From: Paramecium sonneborni
Lineage: Eukaryota; Ciliophora; Oligohymenophorea; Peniculida; Parameciidae
DNA: 64,000 bases
Assembly: GCA_905182985.1 (NCBI GenBank)
Contig: CAJJDN010000036.1
Location: 436,982 to 500,981 of the forward strand
Direction: 5' to 3'
Shown: positions 11,744-21,759 of the stretch, one piece after another
Layout of the letters: each line of letters starts with the position of its first letter
Numbering within the stretch: the stretch's first letter is position 1
Made by a program: the position numbers and the translations under genes
Notes under the pieces: generated by a model
The model's database searches: none
Seen by the model: the letters and a program-made list of their open reading frames with translations, nothing else
Told to the model about the DNA's origin: nothing

Positions 11744-11995
11744 TCACTGTCCTAATCCTCCAACTGCTTCAGAATTCATAATTATTGTATCATTCCTTTT
11801 TATTTATTATTATAGAGGAATATTAGGTTGTAACATTATTCCATCTTTTATAAATGTTATCTTCTCTGTTTTAACTTTTATAATTTATTATAGAAATTCC
11901 TCCACCAAATCTTCTATCGTGATTTTATTATCCAAAATCACATCGAACTTCTTATCTCCTGCTGGATAATGTATTATACAATGAAATTCTTCCAT
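11744..11995 (-). CDS. Small ubiquitin-like protein (83 aa) ending GGLGQ
   Basis: One uninterrupted 84-codon frame. The predicted fold pattern is that of a beta-grasp ubiquitin-like domain. It has two opening strands (EEFHCIIHYP, KKFDVILDNK), a helix (TIEDLVEEFLQQII), strand TEKITFIKDGIML, and a closing part RNDTIIMNSEAVGG. The length and a Gly-Gly followed by a three-residue tail (LGQ) are like a Ub-family precursor that is trimmed after GG. Sequence identity to ubiquitin itself is low, so this is a divergent UBL, not ubiquitin. It sits directly before the NAK-like kinase on the same strand. Whether it is conjugated cannot be told from sequence alone. Confidence 0.65.
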
Positions 11996-11999
11996 CTTA

Positions 12000-12545
12000 A
12001 ATTTATAATTTCTAATATTTTATTACAACTTTATATTTGTTATAAATTCTAAAAATATCATTTATGACTAAAATCTTTGTGTTCTTCTGACCCAATAAAA
12101 ATTCCAAAAATTTACTTAATATTTCATTAATTCAATCTTATAATCTTTTAAAATCATCCTTTTTTCATTATTTTGAGTTTTCTTCCCAAATAAAACCCCA
12201 TTAGATAAATAGCTTCATATTTAGGAACAATTAAGAACAGATAAATACTCATCATGCATACTGTTTTTATTAAATCTACAATCTTCTATTTTAATCTTTT
12301 ATAGAAATATATATTTTGGTAATAATTTTATACATTAAAAATACTATACTAAAGTAAGAAAAAATTGATGAATTTTATAATTAATTGTTATTGGCCACCT
12401 TAGAATTTCACCTTATCTTATATTAGTTCATTTTTCATGATACCTTATTAAGAAAACTCAATTTATCTCTAACAATTTATTCATATGATTAATAAAAAAT
12501 TCCTTAACACTAGTGTAATCTTATTTCATCTCAACCTGCATAATT
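12000..12545 (-). pseudogene. Possible decayed or unmodelled small gene
   Basis: A minus-strand frame starting MQVEMKQDYTSVKEFF continues to about 12230 in the same phase. It is interrupted by two TGA codons; a 27-nt GT-AG interval could remove only one of them. A third TGA ends it. Other segments look coding in other phases. It lies just upstream of the ubiquitin-like gene on the same strand. I cannot assign it, and cannot separate a pseudogene from a gene with introns I failed to model. Confidence 0.3.
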
Positions 12546-12928
12546 ATTTCGCTTTTATCGAATTTTTACTTTTTTTTTCTTATCTTTTCTGGTTATTTAA
12601 TTGATAAATTAATAATTAATAATCAAAATTTCTAAAATATTATTCAGACTTTCAAGATAAAGATTTGAATTACTCTTAATTAAATTGTAAATTAAAAAAA
12701 AATATCTAAATAATGTATTTTAGATTGTTAAATCTAACGAAAATAAAAATGTCAAAAAATAATAGTAATAAAACGTTAATTCAACTTAGAATTGTAATCG
12801 TATAAATATTTCTGTTAAATCCAAAAAAAATATCTAATTCTAGAAATTTATGAACTTTTTATTTATTACTGGTATAATTTTCTTTTAAAAATATTCATAA
12901 TATTTAATGAAAATTAGATTCATAATAA

Positions 12929-13367
12929 TTGACAAAGCGATTAAAATAGTTGAATTCAATCATACATACATATTTTCAAACTCATAGATAATTTTTTACA
13001 AAAATTAATTTAATTGAATATCGTTTTGAATATCGAAACCCAAAAAGAATATAAATAATACTGCTAATCTTCCCAATTCGTTAAGCAATTAAAAGTTTAA
13101 GATAGGATTTTTATTCTTTGTATAACATTTTTGAATGAAATACATAACTCAATAAATTTAATTTTTAAATCTAGATAACAAGATGTTGAATATTTAATTG
13201 GCAATGAAATTATAATAATAAAATCTCAAAATATAGATTTCAGAATAAATAGCCTTTGAAAAAAATTTAATTTATGAAATATGTAATTATCTTTATTTTT
13301 AAAAAGTATCATTTCTTTCGAAGTTATTACTTTCTAATGATTTTTTAATTTTCATAATAATTTAAAT
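12929..13367 (-). pseudogene. 3' remnant downstream of the Cache-domain gene
   Basis: Past the TGA that ends the Cache gene (13368 in this copy, 14517 in the other), the minus strand still shows protein-like segments in shifting frames. Examples are KSLESNNFERNDTF and LNELGRLAVLF. They may be a lost C-terminal domain. The same bases appear at 14078-14516 in the duplicate. Below 12929, down to about 12550, the sequence is A+T-rich and I see nothing in it. Confidence 0.35.
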
Positions 13368-14076
13368 TCACAAATTAAATAATTTAAGTTTTAATAAATC
13401 AAATATATTTTTAATCGAGCTAAAAGTCAAAGGATTATTTGTGATACTATTTAAATTAACTTCTAGTGGATTTATAAGTTCATTTTTTGCTTATTTTTAA
13501 TACTGTATTTATTCAAAGAAGATACAATCTTTATTTTTAATTTATTAGCTGAGATTCATTTTTGCTTCAAACTTTAAAAATACTTGCATTAAATCCGAAA
13601 AAGTATTGTTACTTTTTACTTTCATTTTAGTATTGAACAATTTAAAAATTTCTTTGTTGATATTATTTCCTCTTTATTTAATGTAGAAATAAAGTGTTTT
13701 CATAAGATCTTTTAATGGAAGGAATATATAATGAATTATGAAAACCGCCAATAATAATAAAGTTAATCCTGAAATAAGAAGAGTATATTGACTTTAGGAA
13801 AGCTATGATTATATATCATCATTGATAATATCTAATTATTTATTAAGAATAATTTAAGAAGTGATATTGGAATAGCTAATCAATAAAATTTAGAATATTT
13901 ACATAATCATGTAAAAGCTTCCCTCTTTAATTAAAGTGGCATTAAAAATAACATATTTTTTAAAGTATTTGTTGTATAAGCAAAATGCATAAGTGTTGAA
14001 TTCGTTGCATCTGTTTTGAATTTCTTTGCCTTATGCAACTCTTTTCATTTATTGCCAATCACTATCATTAAAGCCT
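12929..14076. repeat. Exact direct repeat A, copy 1 (1,148 bp)
   Basis: Identical base for base, as far as I can compare, to 14078-15225, with only the N at 14077 between them. It carries the 3' part of the Cache-domain gene. It is best explained as the same genomic segment present at the ends of two contigs. Confidence 0.9.
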
Positions 14077-14077
14077 N
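14077..14077. other. Assembly gap (single N) between repeat A copies
   Basis: One undetermined base placed exactly between two identical 1,148-bp copies. Confidence 0.95.
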
Positions 14078-15225
14078 TTGACAAAGCGATTAAAATAGTT
14101 GAATTCAATCATACATACATATTTTCAAACTCATAGATAATTTTTTACAAAAATTAATTTAATTGAATATCGTTTTGAATATCGAAACCCAAAAAGAATA
14201 TAAATAATACTGCTAATCTTCCCAATTCGTTAAGCAATTAAAAGTTTAAGATAGGATTTTTATTCTTTGTATAACATTTTTGAATGAAATACATAACTCA
14301 ATAAATTTAATTTTTAAATCTAGATAACAAGATGTTGAATATTTAATTGGCAATGAAATTATAATAATAAAATCTCAAAATATAGATTTCAGAATAAATA
14401 GCCTTTGAAAAAAATTTAATTTATGAAATATGTAATTATCTTTATTTTTAAAAAGTATCATTTCTTTCGAAGTTATTACTTTCTAATGATTTTTTAATTT
14501 TCATAATAATTTAAATTCACAAATTAAATAATTTAAGTTTTAATAAATCAAATATATTTTTAATCGAGCTAAAAGTCAAAGGATTATTTGTGATACTATT
14601 TAAATTAACTTCTAGTGGATTTATAAGTTCATTTTTTGCTTATTTTTAATACTGTATTTATTCAAAGAAGATACAATCTTTATTTTTAATTTATTAGCTG
14701 AGATTCATTTTTGCTTCAAACTTTAAAAATACTTGCATTAAATCCGAAAAAGTATTGTTACTTTTTACTTTCATTTTAGTATTGAACAATTTAAAAATTT
14801 CTTTGTTGATATTATTTCCTCTTTATTTAATGTAGAAATAAAGTGTTTTCATAAGATCTTTTAATGGAAGGAATATATAATGAATTATGAAAACCGCCAA
14901 TAATAATAAAGTTAATCCTGAAATAAGAAGAGTATATTGACTTTAGGAAAGCTATGATTATATATCATCATTGATAATATCTAATTATTTATTAAGAATA
15001 ATTTAAGAAGTGATATTGGAATAGCTAATCAATAAAATTTAGAATATTTACATAATCATGTAAAAGCTTCCCTCTTTAATTAAAGTGGCATTAAAAATAA
15101 CATATTTTTTAAAGTATTTGTTGTATAAGCAAAATGCATAAGTGTTGAATTCGTTGCATCTGTTTTGAATTTCTTTGCCTTATGCAACTCTTTTCATTTA
15201 TTGCCAATCACTATCATTAAAGCCT
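14078..15225. repeat. Exact direct repeat A, copy 2 (1,148 bp)
   Basis: Second copy of 12929-14076. It continues without a break into the 5' part of the Cache-domain gene, so this copy carries the gene context and copy 1 carries the downstream flank. Confidence 0.9.
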
Positions 15226-16224
15226 GTTTGATTAGTATCATTAATGAATAAAATGTAATCTTTTATATAGATCTATTATTTTTAAAATAAGATAATATAC
15301 CAAATTTTAGATTGATTCTATTCCTTAAAGAACAACTTCACCATTTTCACTAGTTACTATAACATTATAAGGAGTTTCTACAATATTTGTATCATTTAAT
15401 TCAACATTTTAAGTTAGTATTCCTATATTTGATAAAGCTTTTCCTGATATAGAATATGTTATTGACATCTAATAAATGTTTTTTGCATAATTCTTATAAA
15501 TTGGAGAGAAATGATAATTTCTTTCAGGTTAAGTCTTCATTCCTTCCAAATGATTTTTATACCTTTATAATTATTTTTTAAATACCAAGGCCTTGTACGA
15601 GGATTATATTTCATTAATAATAACAAACGAGGATATGCAGCAAAATAAACTGAGTCAGTAAAATCAACCATTGAAATTATTGAATTTTCAGTTGCATCCA
15701 AAGCTATAGTAAACTGATTTATCAATTAGGTTGTTTAGTTAAAGATATTTATAATTTTATCTTAAATAGGCAATGTTATTCTATCATTTGATCCACATGC
15801 GATATAACAAAATTAAGGTGCATCGAACTCTATAAGGTTATCTCGAATTTCTTCTAATTTCAGACAATTTTTTAAATTATTCATATTCTTATAATTCTCT
15901 TATTCAGTCTAAACAAAACTAAATATTTTATTTAGGTGTTCTAATCTTTAAATATCTAATATCATATAAATAGCATATACAAAAATTGTGTTTATATTTT
16001 ATATATTTTTGCAATTCAGCTGAAACTAATGACAATGCCATGTATTCCTAATTTGTTAACAATTCATTTGATTAGTTTTTAAGCATATTAAATATAACTG
16101 TATATTACAAATAGTGAGATAATCCAACCACTAACATTATTAAAATGAGTATTGGTAAATTTATGATCAGCACTTAAAATTCCATTCTTAAGTTCCTAAA
16201 GTGTTTAAGAAAAATTTTGAACAT
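14517..16224 (-). CDS. Cache-domain two-helix membrane sensor protein (first of two)
   Basis: Four exons are joined by introns at 15956-15980 (25 nt), 15543-15562 (20 nt) and 15273-15300 (28 nt), giving 544 residues. There is an N-terminal membrane helix (VLIINLPILILIMLVVGLS), then a long outside domain. The Cache signature NPRTRPWY lies at residues 199-206, and the second Cache half contains TPYNVIVTSENGE. The motif GFNDSDW follows. A second membrane helix (LLISGLTLLLLAVFIIHYIF) lies near residue 400, followed by about 120 cytoplasmic residues. Cache domains bind small ligands outside the cell and signal inward. No kinase or cyclase domain is seen. The TGA is followed by coding-like remnants, so the present C-terminus may be a truncation. 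Confidence 0.75.
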
Positions 16225-17219
16225 AGATTAAATAATTAAGGCGAAACAAAAATTATATGATTGTTAATAAATGTAAGAAAAATGATAATTTAAAAATTCT
16301 TACAAGTGTAACCTCAATCCAGTTTAACTATTATAGAAACCCTATCATTTGCTAAAAAGATTTTTAAACTTAGAGTATTAAATGTATCAAAATTTTAACT
16401 TAAATAAAATTAATTCAAAATATTCCAAAGAGATGAACTATTTTCGAATCATTTTTTTAGAGCAATAGAAAAGTTTATAAATTATGATATGGTATTTTTT
16501 TATCATAAGAAAATGGAAATTTTAAAACAATAACTCTTAATTCTAATTTCAAGACTTTAAAATAATTTTTTTTTTGATCAATATTAGTTCTCAGTTTATT
16601 TTATTGAATAAAATATTAATTTATTATATTTGAATTAATTGATTATCTAGAACTTACAAGTTGAAGAAATAATAATAATAACTGAGATAACTTTAAAGTA
16701 ATTTAGAATTTTTTTAACTTGGTTTGCTTTTTGTAATTAAAATACAATGAGGAAAATATTTAATTTGAAATTATCAGAGATGACTGTTTATAAAAAATCT
16801 TAAAGATCTAAGTTCTATGGGATTATAATAATAATTCTGATTTTGAATATTTATCCAAGTAATTATTTTATTCATCAATTCTATTGCTATTATTAAAGTT
16901 GTAAGACATGCATATTTAAAAATTAAAAGTAGCAAGAATTTAATAATAATAGTTAATTAATTGATAACTATATTTTATTTGGCATTTTATGTGGATCTTT
17001 TAAAATTTCAAATATATATATTTAAGCAAATGACATAACAATTACAAAAAAAGAGTTATAAAAATTATACAATCGATGAAATAAAATAAAAAATATCAAG
17101 AATCAAGAAAATATCAAACGTCTTATTAACTATTATCTAGTTTAATAGAAGAAGATATAAGTTTATTTTTGAATTTTGAATAAATTGGAATAAATTAATT
17201 ATTTCTTAATTTGATTTAG
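16225..17219. other. Gene-poor stretch with a possible membrane-protein remnant
   Basis: 16225-16740 shows no convincing gene. Between 16748 and about 17180 on the plus strand there are two overlapping open frames. One starts at ATG 16748 (MRKIFNLKLSEMTVYKK) and holds a hydrophobic run. A second, in another phase, holds hydrophobic helices and a basic end (IDEIKQKISRIKK). No short intron connects them, so I call this a probable remnant. Confidence 0.3.
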
Positions 17220-18788
17220 TCAACGATGGACTTGTTAGAAATAAGCAAATGTGTTAGCTTTAAGTTTTGTAAGTTAACCTCTTAAGATTTCAATTTCTTC
17301 AGCCAGTTCCTTGGCTTTCTTAAATAATTTATAATTACGAGCAATTTAACTGTAATATAATTTTATATTTACATAAATTTATCTTCTCAGAATTCTTGTT
17401 GTTTTTCTCCCCATCTAACATTCTTTTTATTCTACATATCAGAAATATCTTATAATTGTTTAACATTTCCCTGAAATAAAATATATATAAATAAATACTG
17501 ATATGAATCCTCCCTAAGCAATTTATTATTGATTTTCTTTTTTAATAAAATCAATGTTCTTTTTCTATTTTTTCTCTTTTTTTGTTAATAATTTATAATC
17601 TTTTATTAGTTGAACTTTTTAAGAGTTCAATTTAATCTTTAAGATTTGCCAATTCACTTTCATTGAACCTAGTATCATCTTTAGTTAATGCGTTTTGCAT
17701 TTCTTTTTTGACTGTCAACAATCAGACTACTCTAGTTTTACATTCTAAATCTTAAATAATGAAATCTTTTTTTTTTAGATCATATTCATTTTTTCTATTA
17801 TTTAACTGTTTTCACAATATTTAATAGGTATAAATTTAAAAACTTCCTTCATAAAATCATTTAAATTTCCTGGAACATAGGACATTTTTTTTAGTATTTC
17901 AAGATATTTATTAATTTTATATAAAATAATTTTTAGAGCAAATTTTCATCTTTAATCAACCTAATTAATTCTTCTTCATTTAAGTAATAAATTAAATTTG
18001 GATCAGGTTTTTAAGTACTATTTTTTAAAAGTTTAAGAGCTTTTAATTTAAACTTGCCTCCATTACTCCAAAATATCTAATTAAACCTTACTTAATCTAA
18101 TTTTTATTTGTCTAACCTAGAATAAATTATAAAATAAAAAGCCCAATATCAATATCATACCTATAATTTTTGTTTTTATCTGCTTTTATTTTATTCATCT
18201 AAGTAATTTAATTCAACTTGCTAATTCTTATACTCTCTTAGTTTGTTCATGATGTTTTGATCATTAAGTTCAAAAATATTTAGCTTCTAACTACATCCTA
18301 AAATTGTTATAAAAAATTTAATATTGGAATAAATTAAATAATTTCTTTGAACTAAATTTACTTTTGAATTCTCTTATTCTAACCTTAATGAAAATTCAAG
18401 GAAATGATTAAACAACTATTATTTTTCTTGAATTGAACCTTTTTAATAATAATCTGAGAAAAAAAAATATAATAGAATTGTTTTCAGGATTTTCAAATTA
18501 ATTTTAGATTACCATATAAACTACAATTTTGTTATTTTCTATTAAAAATGTATAATCTAAAATTCTTATATATTCTGCCTTTAATTAAGCCATTACATTT
18601 TGCAATACAATATCTCTTATTATCACTTCCTTATGTTATTATTATTATGATGTTGTTGTTTTTAGTTCATATTTTAGAATTATAGTTCCATTATTATTCT
18701 TTAATAAATTCCCAGATATGCCTTAAGGTTATAAATTTTTAATTGGATCATTTCTATTTTAATATTCTTAATTATCTAAAAAGGCCAT
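17220..18788 (-). pseudogene. Coiled-coil protein, probably pseudogene
   Basis: The minus strand starts plausibly at ATG 18788 (MAFLDNQEYQNRNDPIKN). It ends well at 17220 with a heptad-like C-terminus (KKAKELAEEIEILRGQLTKL). In between, long coding segments alternate between frames. Some joins fit small introns, for example 23 nt near 17352-17374. Others do not: no GT-AG pair links the segments around 17925-17960, and TGA codons interrupt NESELANLKDQIELLK-type sequence near 17560 and 17730. The product would be a long coiled-coil protein of unknown role. It is divergent from the WD40 gene that starts 43 bases away. Confidence 0.5.
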
Positions 18789-18831
18789 AGTTATATTTTA
18801 TTTAATTATTATTATATTCTTTTTTTTTAAT

Positions 18832-20151
18832 ATGCATTTCAAGAATCAAGAATTATATTGTTAGAAATGTAATGAAATCTCTAAATAGATTGCGGAGAGA
18901 TAACAAAAAGAAATTCAATACATAAATCAAAAATTGAATAAAATTAAAGATGAGATTTAAGAAAATTTCAAAGAATTGTTTTTATTTATACCTTTTAAGC
19001 CTCTTTAGATCTAAAATGATGAAGGAGATTTTTAGAAAAAAATATCTGAATAAATATACTAAAAGAAATTGGATTTTAAATAAAGTTATTTAAATTGTTT
19101 TAGATTTGAAGAAGTGTTAAATGATTTAAATAATAAAGTTTAAGGAATAACAGAAAAGTTAAATATGTTGTTAAAAGAATATGAAAAAATGCATCCCCAT
19201 AATTTTATAAAAAAGGAATGGAAGTTAGTAGATAAAAAATACTAATAAGAATTTTGTTGTTGTTTAACATTTAATAAAAATAACTCAATGTTAATAACAG
19301 GAGCTGGGTAAAAAATTAAGTTGTGGAAATTTGTTTAAGGATAATTAAATGTGACTCCTACAATATTAACTGGACATGAAAAACCTGTAATTTGTTTAGC
19401 ATAAAGTATGAAATAAGAAATTATAATATCTGGAAGTGAGGACAAGACAATAAGGATTTGGAGAAAAGTTGGGATCAATGTTTGGACTTCAACAAGTCAT
19501 GATTTACATTAACAATGTGTTATGGGAATGATATTTGATGAGAAAATGAATTAATTGATTAGTTGGAGCAAAGAGAATGTTATAAGAATAAGCGAGATAA
19601 AGAAGAATTATGATTTAAATTAAATTTAAGTTATGAAAGGACATACTGGTAGTATAGATTGCGTTTGTTTAAATGAGATAGAAACTATACTTTGTTCATC
19701 TGGAAATGATAAAAAATTAATTATTTGGATGAAAAATAAAAATACGGAATGGTAATTTTAATATGTAATAAATAATACAAACAATGATTTTATATGTAGG
19801 ATGTCCTTCCTTAATTAAAAATTGGTTTGTTTATTTTGGAGTGAAGGTATAATATAAGTATTTGAATAATAAAATGAAAAATATATTGAAAAATAAGAGA
19901 AAATATAATTAAACAAGGAATGTGACGGAGAAAATTTATTTCCTTGTATTTATAATAAGCAATAAAACATACTAATATTGAAACATAATAGATATATTTA
20001 TACTTTGAATGATTAATTAATTCAATGTTGTGAACCTATTGATTGTAAAGATTGCTATTGTTATGGAACGTTAGCTGAAGATGGAAAATACTTAGCCGTT
20101 TGGGACGACTCTTAAAAAATGATATTTATATATGAATATTTATAGTTATGA
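18832..20151 (+). CDS. WD40-repeat protein with N-terminal coiled coil
   Basis: A single intronless frame of 440 codons ends in TGA. The first about 130 residues are charged and helical (AERQQKEIQYINQKLNKI), with a small YCQKCN motif near the start. From about residue 145 come WD40-type blades. Examples are KNNSMLITGAG...KLWKF, LTGHEKPVICLA...SGSEDKTIRIW, MKGHTGSIDCVC...SSGNDKKLIIW and a last one ending YLAVWDD. At least four repeats are clear and others are degenerate; six to seven would make a closed propeller. Such proteins are usually scaffolds. No specific partner can be named. Confidence 0.9.
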
Positions 20152-20334
20152 AGACAAATGTAAAATCTTTATAAACAAATATAAATCAATTAATTACAAT
20201 TAGATCTTTCTGTTGATCCTAATAATTATTTTTCAAGCTACTATCTTTATATTTGATAATTTTTTTGATTTAATTTTTCTTTTTATTTAAAGATTTGAAT
20301 TTCATTTCTTATTTTTTTATTTAATCTTTAAATT
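20152..20334. other. Spacer
   Basis: Short A+T-rich interval between the WD40 gene and the Obg-like pseudogene. Nothing recognised. Confidence 0.5.
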
Positions 20335-21076
20335 TCAAAAGTAATTAGCCAACATTTAACAATTTTTAGCGCTAATCATTAAATAATCATAATCTTTTTT
20401 TATCAAATTAGCTTTATTAATACGAGCAATATAAGGTTTTTATATCTCTTCATTATATTCCTTAATTTCATTCTTTAATATATTTATTTACTCTTCAATA
20501 TATCCTGCTTATCCATCTAAAAAATATAATAATAACTAATAATTATAATATTAAATGATTACTCTGCAACTTTCAATATGTCTTTAAAATTCATGTCCTA
20601 ATCCTTTATCATTAGGAACTTCTTCTATTAATCTTGCAATATTTGTTATTGTCATCTCCGTATTATCAACAAATTGCACTTTACGAACTAAAAGATTTAA
20701 TGTTGTAAATGGATAATCTGCTATATTTGGTTAAGCTCTTGATGCAGCAGTTAATAAAGCTGATTACTAAATCCATATCTGCTTGAGTTTTCACTTCCAA
20801 TAATATCTCTTATCTTGTCCTTCCCTATATTTCTTGCATTTCCCTTTCCTCTAATATCACCTTTAGCTATTAAACACTCTTTATTATTTTCATCAAGATC
20901 TCCAATCAACTCTTTTTATCATAAAACTTTATCTCAAAAAACCAACGTTCTGTTATACCAGAACCTCTTTTCCCTTTAAATTTCAGTTTCATTCCTTATT
21001 TACCTTTCCCTTCATCACCTCCATTTGAACTCCTGTTACTAGTATACGATCTCTATTTCATATAATTAGAACTCAT
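20335..21076 (-). pseudogene. Obg/MTG2-type GTPase pseudogene lacking the P-loop
   Basis: Segments of an Obg-family ribosome-assembly GTPase are recognisable in order on the minus strand. A basic N-terminus with GGDEGKGKQGMKLKFKGKRG comes first. It is followed by GDIRGKGNARN (compare the Obg glycine-rich domain), then in another frame TAASRAQPNIADYPFTTLN, and ARLIEEVPNDKGLGHEFQRH. The P-loop (normally GFPNAGKS) that should precede AASRA is gone, with only TQADMDLV in its place. The G3 motif D-x-P-G is also lost. Frame changes and TGA codons interrupt the rest. With both nucleotide-binding motifs missing, the gene is dead. A functional paralogue elsewhere is expected, as these proteins are essential for mitochondrial ribosomes. 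Confidence 0.75.
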
Positions 21077-21759
21077 CTATAATACCACGCACATCACTTG
21101 CTTTCACTTTTTATTTCATTTTATCAACTAAATGTCTCTCATTAAAACTAGCTATAGATTTTAATATTGTACAAAATATGTTGTAAATTTTCATGAATAA
21201 GAATATTATTTATTATTTAATTATATTATTTATTCTCTATTCTCTTTTATAATTTTAAAAATTATTTTTAAACTCTTTTGCAATCCTCATATTTATTTCA
21301 AATCTTTTTAAAGAATTTTTGAAGTAAATAACAGAATTTTTTAGATATCATTTTTATAAAAACTATTTTACTAAATATCATATTTTTAATTTCTTAATAT
21401 TAATTTATTGTTACCTATAATAATAAAATATCAAGTACCTGTAATTTATATATATTTTTATAGTCTGATAAATTTATTAACTTAATTAACTTAAAAAGAT
21501 CAAATTCATTTTTTAATTATTTGAAATATTTTAATTAAATAAAAATTTAATTTTAACCCTTCTAATTTATTTATATTATAAATTAATTGAATAAAAAAGA
21601 GATGAGCCCAAAATATTCTTAACCTCCAAAGTCTAATTAAGGATTAAGCCTAGGATAGGAATATTATTTGCCAGATTGATTTAATTCTTAATAATTTTGA
21701 GGATATTTCATAATGAAAATATATATATTTTCTAACAAATAATCATTCATTCTTATAAT
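21077..21759. other. Spacer with an open tail downstream of the 1,319-aa gene
   Basis: 21077-21580 is very A+T-rich with nothing recognised. Around 21590-21750 the minus strand stays open in phase with the gene that ends at 21760. It has a less biased composition (for example YSYPRLNPQLDFGGQEYFG), as if it were a continued cytoplasmic tail. See findings. Confidence 0.4.
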
